IMG/VR virus record: IMGVR_UViG_3300037343_000250
Coordinates: 1 to 64,000 of that record
Length of the DNA stretch: 64,000 nt
Direction: 5' to 3' (one strand)
Source: a virus
Below, in pieces: positions 7,284-13,400 of the stretch. The notes beneath the pieces are model-generated. The model saw only the letters and a program-made list of their open reading frames with translations. It was not told the DNA's origin and searched no databases. Position 1 is the first letter of the stretch, and the number at the start of each line of letters is the position of its first letter. A program made the translations under genes and the position numbers.

Positions 7284-7314
7284 AAAAGCATAGACAGAAA
7301 CAAAGGAGATTAAA

Positions 7315-7542
7315 ATGAAACGCGGTCCCAAAACTCTTGCTGAAAATAACAAGCTTGTTGCTACGATTCTTTCCAACTTTTGTGATTCTAAACTGTCCCG
7401 CTATCAGAAATTGAAACTCGCAAGTCGCGGTCTGCTGGTCCAAGTACCAGTAAAGTCTGATACGCGCGGTCGGCCAGCCATTGTGTATGAATTGTCTGGT
7501 AAAGGTCGCGGATTCGTTGCTCTTTCTAAAAAGTGGAAATAA
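7315..7542 (+). CDS. Small basic protein, possibly winged-helix DNA-binding
   Basis: 75 aa, rich in Lys and Arg. Helix LSRYQKLKLASRGLLVQV followed by a turn DTRGRPAIVYELSGKGR looks like the recognition helix and beta wing of small winged-helix proteins. No homolog recalled with certainty. Own promoter at 7255. Confidence 0.5.
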   Translation: MKRGPKTLAENNKLVATILSNFCDSKLSRYQKLKLASRGLLVQVPVKSDTRGRPAIVYELSGKGRGFVALSKKWK

Positions 7543-7594
7543 GTCTTTACAATGGTGAAGTGATGTTGTAATGTCACTTCATAAGGAGAACAAA

Positions 7595-7711
7595 ATGAAA
7601 AACAAATACGGAAACTTCCCTATGATTCGTTGCCTTCTTGTTTTAATGATTACACCAATTGTAGTGATATACGGGCCGATTGTAGTTTCAAAAATAATTT
7701 CCAGCTTCTAA
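7595..7711 (+). CDS. Small single-pass membrane protein, 38 aa
   Basis: ATG after AAGGAG. A hydrophobic stretch IRCLLVLMITPIVVIYGPIVV forms one probable transmembrane helix. Unknown function. Confidence 0.5.
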   Translation: MKNKYGNFPMIRCLLVLMITPIVVIYGPIVVSKIISSF

Positions 7712-7721
7712 AATAAAAGAG

Positions 7722-7750
7722 TTGACAACAGAAAAGAAATAGACTAAGAT
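7722..7750 (+). promoter_or_regulatory. Sigma70-like promoter of structured RNA H
   Basis: TTGACA 7722-7727, 17-nt spacer, TAAGAT 7745-7750. The expected start falls a few bases before the first hairpin at 7761, with no ORF downstream, so the transcript should be non-coding. Confidence 0.65.
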
Positions 7751-7756
7751 AACAAT

Positions 7757-7950
7757 ATAGATCATGTATGGCGACGAACCAATAAACCATGATTGATATA
7801 GCTACAAAAGTGTAATAGTGCATATACCTTGGGCAAAAGTGATAAGATAGTGTTTATTTGATGTACTGGAATAAACACCGTAATCATAAGTAGTTTTAGA
7901 ACAAGGTGGGGTTGGCGCAAAACCAACATGTAGCTAAATTTTAATGGGTG
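7757..7950 (+). ncRNA. Candidate structured RNA H, shares a covarying hairpin with RNA A
   Basis: The 33-nt hairpin 7761-7793 matches 1076-1108: 17 of 21 loop bases are identical, all four differences are transitions, and one stem pair changes T-A to A-T. It is followed by an 8-bp outer stem TAGCTACA/TGTAGCTA (7799-7806 with 7929-7936) enclosing ACCTTG/CAAGGT (7826-7831 with 7902-7907) and a 9-bp GTGTTTATT/AATAAACAC (7850-7858 with 7870-7878). It has its own promoter and runs directly into a tRNA locked by a 13-bp extra helix. Confidence 0.7.
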
Positions 7951-7965
7951 AATAGAAGTCTTTGT

Positions 7966-8048
7966 GGAAGAGTAGGAAAATTGGTTATCCCCTTTCCGCT
8001 CATAACGGAACGCTTAACAGCACTGTCGGTTCAAGTCCGACCTCCTCC
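7966..8048 (+). tRNA. tRNA with CAT anticodon inside a 13-bp flanking helix
   Basis: Acceptor GGAAGAG/CTCCTCC with one mismatch; anticodon stem-loop TTCCG-CTCATAA-CGGAA; 14-nt variable region (CGCTTAACAGCACT) like that of tRNA-Asn here; T-arm GTCGG-TTCAAGT-CCGAC. The flanks TAGAAGTCTTTGT (7953-7965) and its perfect complement (8049-8061) extend the acceptor by 13 bp. No CCA is encoded. Confidence 0.75.
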
Positions 8049-8126
8049 ACAAAGACTTCTACCATTATATCTAATATTTTGATACATCTGTATCAGGAAC
8101 AATGTCTAAGTTGACTAATTTTGATG

Positions 8127-8252
8127 GCACCTTAGCTCAGTTGGATAGAGCAATGGACTTTTTTAATTCTGCTGCACCCGTATCGGAACCGCCTTCTAAG
8201 CGGTAGTACCGTAATTGGATCGATGGGGGTTCGAGTCCCTCCGGGTGCGCCA
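8127..8252 (+). tRNA. Aberrant tRNA-Arg(TCT) with internal duplication or insertions
   Basis: A normal 5' half (GCACCTT, D-arm AGCTCAGTTGGATAGAGC) is followed by about 35 nt that include a second acceptor-like GCACCCG (8174-8180). Then come anticodon arm ACCGC-CTTCTAA-GCGGT, about 16 extra nt, T-arm GGGGG-TTCGAGT-CCCTC, acceptor CGGGTGC and GCCA. GCACCCG pairs perfectly with the 3' strand but then no D-arm remains; GCACCTT keeps the D-arm but pairs less well. Probably a rearranged tRNA; activity uncertain. Confidence 0.6.
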
Positions 8253-8267
8253 AAATTAAAATACACG

Positions 8268-8320
8268 TTTCATTCGAACCCCCGTTTATATAAATAATAC
8301 AAACAGAGGTTCGAATGAAA
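8268..8320 (+). promoter_or_regulatory. Hairpin with late promoter in its loop, controlling the endonuclease at 8315
   Basis: A 13-bp perfect inverted repeat (8268-8280 with 8308-8320). The 3' arm contains the AGAGG ribosome site end and the ATG. The loop holds TATAAATA (8289-8296). Confidence 0.7.
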
Positions 8321-9070
8321 ACAAAAAATTGTTTAAGATGCCATACAGAATTTTCTGAAAGAAGAAGCAGATACTGTTCAATAAAGTGTGCGAAAATTGT
8401 TTCACCTGAAACCAAGCAAAAAATATCAGAATCGCGAAAGAAGTTCCTAAAGAAAAACCCTGACAAACATCCTTGGCGTCAAAGAGACAAATTTGTTTCA
8501 GTGCCATGCGAAAAAATTAAGGAAGCTTTAAGAGCAAATAACATATCATTTGTTGAGGAGTGGATTCCGTTAGATGATATGAGTTATTCCATAGACATCG
8601 CCTTTCCTGACATTAAACTTGGTATTGAAATAAACGGAAATCAGCATTACAATTCCGATTGGTCACTGCGTGATTATTATCAAGAGAGGCACAATAAAAT
8701 AGAAGGCGCAGGTTGGAAAATATTGGAAATACACTATTCACAATGTTTCTATCCTGACAACGTACTAAAACTTATAGAACTTGGCGAACAACCAGATTAT
8801 TCTGAGTATTTTGAAACGCAAAGGAAAAGAGTAATTGCTAAGGAAGCAAAAAAACCGCTTTTACCTGGTGTGAAGCATAGAATGAAAACGGACATTAAAT
8901 ACCGTTCAGTTATACTTGCTGTAGAAAACAGCGATATAGATTTTAGCAAATTTGGCTGGGTTTCAGAAGTTTCAAAAATCATTGGAATTACTCCTCCGAA
9001 AGTTAACTTATGGGTGAAACGCCATATGAAAGATTTTTACGAAGATAGGTGCTTCAAGCGAAAACGCTAG
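8315..9070 (+). CDS. EDxHD/Vsr-like homing endonuclease, freestanding
   Basis: 251 aa. N-terminal zinc knuckle CLRC...YCSIKC (about residues 5-28), a basic NUMOD-like segment with KQKISESRKKF, then a Vsr-type nuclease core: YSIDIAFPDIKLGIEINGNQHYN, followed by RDYYQERHNKIEGAGWKILEI. This core order (acidic residue, E-x-N-G-xx-H, helix, W-x-ILEI) fits the family to which I-Bth0305I belongs. That family was described together with genes fractured by split inteins. It lies between tRNA-Arg and tRNA-Leu, so the target may be a nearby tRNA. Expression is probably confined to late transcripts by the hairpin at 8268. Confidence 0.75.
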   Translation: MKTKNCLRCHTEFSERRSRYCSIKCAKIVSPETKQKISESRKKFLKKNPDKHPWRQRDKFVSVPCEKIKEALRANNISFVEEWIPLDDMSYSIDIAFPDIKLGIEINGNQHYNSDWSLRDYYQERHNKIEGAGWKILEIHYSQCFYPDNVLKLIELGEQPDYSEYFETQRKRVIAKEAKKPLLPGVKHRMKTDIKYRSVILAVENSDIDFSKFGWVSEVSKIIGITPPKVNLWVKRHMKDFYEDRCFKRKR

Positions 9071-9096
9071 TAGCCACCATAAATAATTAGTAATAT

Positions 9097-9181
9097 GCCC
9101 CCTTGGCGGAACAGGTAGACGCTCCGGACTTAAAATTCGGTTCCTTATGGAGTCTCGGTTCGATTCCGGGAGGGGGCACCA
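9097..9181 (+). tRNA. tRNA-Leu(TAA)
   Basis: Acceptor GCCCCCT/AGGGGGC, encoded ACCA; D-arm TGGCGGAACAGGTAGACGC; anticodon stem-loop CCGGA-CTTAAAA-TTCGG; leucine-type variable arm. Confidence 0.93.
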
Positions 9182-9209
9182 AATATAACAATTGTGTTAT
9201 AGTAAATAT

Positions 9210-9338
9210 AGGTATGACGTAACGGATAGAAAATTTGCTTTTCTAGAAAGCAAATTTTTGTTTCAAGTCTGGTGACTAAGTTACGAAGGTAAGACAGCGC
9301 ATTTTACTTTGGGGGTTCGATTCCTCTCAAACCTACCA
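9210..9338 (+). ncRNA. 129-nt tRNA-like RNA
   Basis: Acceptor AGGTATG/CAAACCT (6 of 7 pairs), encoded ACCA, T-arm GGGGG-TTCGATT-CCTCT with G-T pairs. The interior replaces the usual arms by GTAAC/GTTAC enclosing an 11-bp perfect hairpin (9230-9240 with 9248-9258). That hairpin's 7-nt loop is TTCTAGA, formally a CTA anticodon. An AAGGTAA/TTACTTT hairpin follows. Either a heavily insertion-bearing tRNA or a separate tRNA-ended RNA. Confidence 0.5.
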
Positions 9339-9490
9339 ATATAAAAATAAGGTAGGGATACTGATAAATACATTATACATAGCAATTTGACAACCAAAAG
9401 GAGATGCAAATGTTGTAGATTAGATCGCCGCCGTAACCTATTTGGCTAAAAAGTAAAGTAAATCAAATTCAATCAAATAGGAGACTAAAA

Positions 9491-9907
9491 ATGCCTATAG
9501 AACTAAAAATTAAATCAAAGCACCTTTCAGTAGAAGCGCAGCTAATTCGCTTTGAAGAAAGAAAATTGTTAAAACAGTTTCGTTGGAACATAGAGCAGCA
9601 TAATGCGGCTGGTTCTAATATTGAATATAACCAATATGAAGATCCTATGTATAGTAAATACTACTCGTTAAACAGGCATCGTCGAAAAGATGTTCGCCAA
9701 GAAAACAGAGCAACTTATCTTGCCCGTGCATATATTGCAGGTGTACTATACACCACAGTAGAACATAAAAGAAAGCAAGATAGCGAATATGATTTTTTTC
9801 AATTTGTCGTTCCTCGCGTTGTAGCAATGGTAAACAAATATCGGGATAAATCTACCCCCGAAGTGTCAAAAGAAACTCTTGTTAATTGGTCTAAATTAGA
9901 AAAGTGA
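9491..9907 (+). CDS. Conserved phage hypothetical protein, 138 aa
   Basis: ATG after AATAGGAGAC. Basic, helical protein with ENRATYLARAYIAGVLYTTVEHKRK in the middle; I recall similar small proteins in large phages without function. The 80 nt before it contain a 2-codon ORF after AGGAG (ATGTTGTAG at 9411), perhaps a leftover start. Confidence 0.55.
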   Translation: MPIELKIKSKHLSVEAQLIRFEERKLLKQFRWNIEQHNAAGSNIEYNQYEDPMYSKYYSLNRHRRKDVRQENRATYLARAYIAGVLYTTVEHKRKQDSEYDFFQFVVPRVVAMVNKYRDKSTPEVSKETLVNWSKLEK

Positions 9908-10034
9908 TATAGTGATTTACATGCAGATATGTGTATCTGCATGTAAATCCAAAGCAATTCAATGGTGGTTTGCCTCACAAACCACCATTTATGACAGTCA
10001 AAATTTATTTTGGGAAAAACAAAAGTTAGAGTTC

Positions 10035-10225
10035 TCATCCCAATAGTTGGGGATGGTAGTTTGGTGGATAGTGTTTGACTAAGCCATTAAGTGAATGGGA
10101 ATAAACCAGTATTGTTTTCAAACTACGATCATGTTGCCGCGCGGCATGATAAGAGATAATGCCTTTTGTGTAAACGGTGGGTATAGGCGCGGCCAATTTT
10201 CATGGGTTTGATATCAAGCTTAAAA
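10035..10225 (+). ncRNA. Candidate structured RNA I, upstream of a protein gene
   Basis: The 330-nt gap 9908-10241 has no ORF on the + strand. From 10037 there are stems ATCCC/GGGAT, GTAGTTTG/CAAACTAC (10056-10063 with 10119-10126), and ATCATG/CATGAT (10128-10133 with 10145-10150) capped by GCC/GGC. It could be a leader of the gene at 10242. Confidence 0.4.
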
Positions 10226-10241
10226 TTTAGGAGAAATTTGA

Positions 10242-10481
10242 ATGTTCACAAACGAAATTAAATTTGATGAGACAGTAACAGTTCTGATGGATGAAACAGC
10301 AGAACATGATGATGTTGAATTGTTAATAGATGATGATGGTGTTTGGCTTAAACAGTGGTGTGAGACATTGAATAGTTACGAATTTATTTCCATGTCACAT
10401 CAGATGTTTTATGAATTACAAGAAGCACTAAAAAAACCAGAAGGTATGTATCGGGTTAGCTACACAAGCACTGATAAATAG
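10242..10481 (+). CDS. Acidic hypothetical protein, 79 aa
   Basis: ATG after TTTAGGAG. Strongly acidic N-terminal half (DETVTVLMDETAEHDDVE...DDDGVW). No recognised family. The same ribosome-site style (TTTAGGAG) precedes the next gene, so they probably form an operon. Confidence 0.5.
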   Translation: MFTNEIKFDETVTVLMDETAEHDDVELLIDDDGVWLKQWCETLNSYEFISMSHQMFYELQEALKKPEGMYRVSYTSTDK

Positions 10482-10512
10482 TAGCATACCAATTTACATT
10501 TAGGAGAAAAGT

Positions 10513-10956
10513 ATGGACAAATCAATTTTAGTAGAGCGCCTAAAAGTCGTATTAGCAACTACTTTTTCATTGTATCTAAAAACGCATAATTATCATTGGA
10601 ACGTTACAGGACAAAATTTTAGTGAGTATCACAGATTCTTTTCCGAATTCTATATCAACTTACATAACTCAGTAGATATATATGCAGAGCACATCAGGGC
10701 TTTAGACTCATATGCGCCAGGCTCGCTAAAAAGATTTTCAGAACTTTCGCTTATTTCTGATGAAATTGCAGTGCCAAGCCCAAAATTTATGCTAATTCGA
10801 TTAGCTTCTGATAATATGTTATTGACACAAGAGCTTAATGAAGTGGTAAATATTGCAGATGAACTGGGGGAAAGAGGATTAACTTCGACTCTTGAAACGC
10901 AAATTCAGTTCCACGAAAAAATGCAATGGATGCTCAAATCCTATACAGGCGAATAA
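10513..10956 (+). CDS. Dps-like ferritin
   Basis: 147 aa, the length of Dps proteins, which form 12-subunit shells, oxidise iron and protect DNA. The inter-subunit ferroxidase set is visible as His28, His40, Asp55 and Glu59. The spacings of 12, 15 and 4 residues match E. coli Dps H51, H63, D78 and E82. The motifs THNYHWNVTG and AEHIRALDSYAPGS are typical. Dps in a phage could shield phage DNA or iron from oxidative damage; that role is inference. Good AGGAG ribosome site. Confidence 0.85.
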   Translation: MDKSILVERLKVVLATTFSLYLKTHNYHWNVTGQNFSEYHRFFSEFYINLHNSVDIYAEHIRALDSYAPGSLKRFSELSLISDEIAVPSPKFMLIRLASDNMLLTQELNEVVNIADELGERGLTSTLETQIQFHEKMQWMLKSYTGE

Positions 10957-10971
10957 TAATAAAAAATTGTG

Positions 10972-11000
10972 TTGACATCATATCTTCTTTGTAATACATT
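10972..11000 (+). promoter_or_regulatory. Sigma70-like promoter
   Basis: TTGACA 10972-10977, 17-nt spacer, TACATT 10995-11000, ahead of the gene at 11031. Confidence 0.65.
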
Positions 11001-11030
11001 GATTGTATAGAGAAATGAAAAGGAAACACC

Positions 11031-11375
11031 ATGTCTTTTGAAAAAATGAATCGTCCTTCTGTAGGTGAGCAAAACGGTCTTGTGAACGGTATGCAATACC
11101 ATAACACTCGCCACGCTCAGGATGGAGGCGTTGATGAGGTTGATTGGACTACCAAAGGCTTGCGCATTACCCGTTTTCGTATGCTTTCAGACCCAGGGTT
11201 TCCTTTCTGGGACATTTCATATGTGCACGGCATCCTTGATGGAATGCACGTTGATGTGCATGTGCCATTCAGTCAACTGCCAAAATACGGTATGCGCGCA
11301 GCATTGTATAAAGAAGCAAAGGCGACTGGCAAATTTATCAATGGCCTTTTTGATGCGATTTCAACCTTAAACTAA
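11031..11375 (+). CDS. Hypothetical protein, 114 aa
   Basis: ATG after AAAAGGAAAC and the promoter at 10972. Contains ITRFRMLSDPGFPFWDISYVHG, a compact mixed alpha/beta pattern. Unknown. A frame-shifted ORF inside it (11122) is a shadow. Confidence 0.55.
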   Translation: MSFEKMNRPSVGEQNGLVNGMQYHNTRHAQDGGVDEVDWTTKGLRITRFRMLSDPGFPFWDISYVHGILDGMHVDVHVPFSQLPKYGMRAALYKEAKATGKFINGLFDAISTLN

Positions 11376-11387
11376 AGGACAAATATT

Positions 11388-12077
11388 ATGAATGAACGGT
11401 ATTATTGTTTTCCAGACATTCATGGATGTAATAGTGTTTTGAAAACAGCATTACAGACTGTGTATGATTGCAACCCAGAAGGTGGAAAAATTATATTTTT
11501 GGGTGATTATATTGATCGTGGCCCTGATAATTATGGGGCACTTCAAACTGTAATGAACCCCCCAGAAAATTGGGAGTTTGTATGTCTGCTTGGAAACCAT
11601 GAAAGTATGTTTCTTGAATCTTATAAAAAAGGAACGAGTTTCCACAATCGAAAAGCGGCACTCGATATTGCTGGTTATAGTCAAAATGATACTCAAACGT
11701 ATCAAACAGTACTAAGTAGTATTCCACGTGATGTTATTGAATGGATGCATTTTCTTAAACTGTACCACATTGAAGATAAGAACGTATTTGCCCATGCTTA
11801 TTATGATGATTCTCTTTCGCCAGAAAATCAGGTAGAATATTCCTGTGTATGGTATCGTATGCATGATAGCGAACCATACAATAACCAAAATCAAGGGTTA
11901 TATCTTACGCATGGACATACACCAAAAAAGAATGGCCCAATTATGACAACCAATCGGTTAAATCTTGATGCTGGTGCGGTATTTTACGGAAAGTTTGTAA
12001 TTGCCGAATATCACAAAAACAAGCAGGGTCCAGTTGCATTTTATGAGTTTCTTTTTGAAGATCACCTCAACTTTTGA
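11388..12077 (+). CDS. PPP-type metallophosphoesterase
   Basis: 229 aa. Metal-binding motifs in order: PDIHG near residue 10, GDYIDRGPD near 42, LLGNHESM near 70, a His in FAHAYYDD, and LTHGHTPK near the C-terminus. This is the lambda phosphatase/diadenosine tetraphosphatase arrangement (GDxHG, GDxxDRG, GNHE, H, GH). It may remove phosphates from proteins or nucleotides; the substrate is unknown. It follows the 11031 gene by 12 nt with an AAAGGA ribosome site. Confidence 0.85.
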   Translation: MNERYYCFPDIHGCNSVLKTALQTVYDCNPEGGKIIFLGDYIDRGPDNYGALQTVMNPPENWEFVCLLGNHESMFLESYKKGTSFHNRKAALDIAGYSQNDTQTYQTVLSSIPRDVIEWMHFLKLYHIEDKNVFAHAYYDDSLSPENQVEYSCVWYRMHDSEPYNNQNQGLYLTHGHTPKKNGPIMTTNRLNLDAGAVFYGKFVIAEYHKNKQGPVAFYEFLFEDHLNF

Positions 12078-12098
12078 TATATGTAAAGGCAACACAAA

Positions 12099-12266
12099 AT
12101 GACTGTAGATGAACTGCGCAAAATTTTAGATACCTTGCCAAATAATACAGAAATAGAGTTTATCGGATATGCACAAGGTCGTGAATTCATAGAAAAGGCG
12201 GCACCATCTGATTTCGTTTACGACAAATGGAATTCAGCACTAATGATTAAAACAGACTGGAATTGA
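12099..12266 (+). CDS. Small hypothetical protein, 55 aa
   Basis: ATG after AAAGGCAAC, 21 nt after the phosphatase stop. N-terminus MTVDELRKILDTLPNNTEIEF resembles small phage proteins that begin with a helix-turn-strand module. Function unknown. Confidence 0.5.
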   Translation: MTVDELRKILDTLPNNTEIEFIGYAQGREFIEKAAPSDFVYDKWNSALMIKTDWN

Positions 12267-12303
12267 TATTGACATAATGCCATAAAACATAATGGTGTAA
12301 AGA

Positions 12304-12528
12304 ATGGACGTAATTATTGGACTTGGTGTTATACTGTTGCTATTTTACATTCTTATTAAAGGTGGAATACAAACATTCAAACGAAATTGGGGTATTGCTT
12401 TAGTGTTATTTGTGCTATTGACACCCATTTGGTTTTTATGGGCAACGGTAGAAATTTTTATTGAGCCCCCAACAGTTAAACAGTTGGAAGTAAATGTAAC
12501 GATCAACAAAACAGATGAAAAGGTATAG
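12304..12528 (+). CDS. Membrane protein with two helices, 74 aa
   Basis: Two hydrophobic segments (residues 4-20 and about 30-50) joined by a basic loop KGGIQTFKRNWG; a charged C-terminal tail. No family recalled. Confidence 0.55.
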   Translation: MDVIIGLGVILLLFYILIKGGIQTFKRNWGIALVLFVLLTPIWFLWATVEIFIEPPTVKQLEVNVTINKTDEKV

Positions 12529-12532
12529 TAAA

Positions 12533-12697
12533 ATGGAAGTAGTATTTGTATTGGTAATTAGTGGTATTCTTGCCATGGTTTCACATAAGATGGCGGAAAA
12601 TCGAAATCGGAGTGGTGCCGCATGGGCTGTCGGCGGTTTCTTTTTGGGGTTTTTTGCAATAGCAGCAATTTACCTACTAGGCGATGCTAAAAAGTAA
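12533..12697 (+). CDS. Small membrane protein with two helices, 54 aa
   Basis: I prefer the ATG at 12533 (AAAAGG upstream) over the in-frame ATG at 12515, which lies inside the previous gene. Two hydrophobic segments flank a polar SHKMAENRNRSGAA loop; the second is glycine-rich (AVGGFFLGFFAIAA). Confidence 0.5.
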   Translation: MEVVFVLVISGILAMVSHKMAENRNRSGAAWAVGGFFLGFFAIAAIYLLGDAKK

Positions 12698-12734
12698 TTT
12701 TGGTGACAAGTTAGGTGTTTGATATAAATAAAGG

Positions 12735-13385
12735 ATGAATGATTCAGAAGCTTACACAAAATTTAAATCGCATAGAAAATGGTTCAGTAAGCTATGGCTT
12801 TCTGAATCGTTAGGTTATCAGTGCGGGCCTTCGGGTATAGCGCCACATAGCAGTGGTTGGTATGTCGTAAGGCCGATAATGAACCTTTCCGGTATGGGGT
12901 TAGGCGCTAAAAAAATCTATATCGATGTTGGAGACTCATCGAAAGTTCCGCCCGGATATTTTTGGTCAGAATGGTTTTCGGGAACACAATATTCGGTGTG
13001 CTTCAAATGGATAGATGGTGTTTGGTGCGATGTGTCTTGTTGGGAAGCAGATAGAAATGAAAATAATTTACCAAGATTCAATAAATGGTCTAGATGTGAA
13101 AATCAAAAGTTTGCGTTAGGTGAAATTTTTAATCAATTGCATACTGACGTCGATGATATAAATGTAGAGTTCATAGATCAAAAAATTATCGAAGTGCATT
13201 TAAGAAAAACGCCAGACCCAGATTATGATGTGCTAATTCCTATTTGGTCAGACCAGCATTATTTGATTGCTAATTATGAAAAATTAGGGTATTCTTATAT
13301 CGAAAGTTATGATGATGCTGATGGATTTTTGAAACCACATCGCATAGGATTTGTAGTAAAAAATAACTGCGAGGTGAAATACTAA
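12735..13385 (+). CDS. Hypothetical protein, 216 aa
   Basis: Preceded by GATATAAATAAAGG, i.e. a late-type box fused to the ribosome site. Trp- and Tyr-rich, with GLGAKKIYIDVGDSSKVPPGYFWSEW-type segments and a C-terminal WSDQHYLIANYEKLGY. I recognise a conserved look but no function. Confidence 0.5.
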   Translation: MNDSEAYTKFKSHRKWFSKLWLSESLGYQCGPSGIAPHSSGWYVVRPIMNLSGMGLGAKKIYIDVGDSSKVPPGYFWSEWFSGTQYSVCFKWIDGVWCDVSCWEADRNENNLPRFNKWSRCENQKFALGEIFNQLHTDVDDINVEFIDQKIIEVHLRKTPDPDYDVLIPIWSDQHYLIANYEKLGYSYIESYDDADGFLKPHRIGFVVKNNCEVKY

Positions 13386-13400
13386 GAATGGAAAATTACA

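Noticed and set aside
9243-9245. Amber suppressor tRNA (CTA anticodon)
   Set aside because: The 7-nt loop TTCTAGA does show CTA, but the stem is 11 bp and the rest of the molecule lacks a normal D-arm and anticodon arm, so decoding is not supported.
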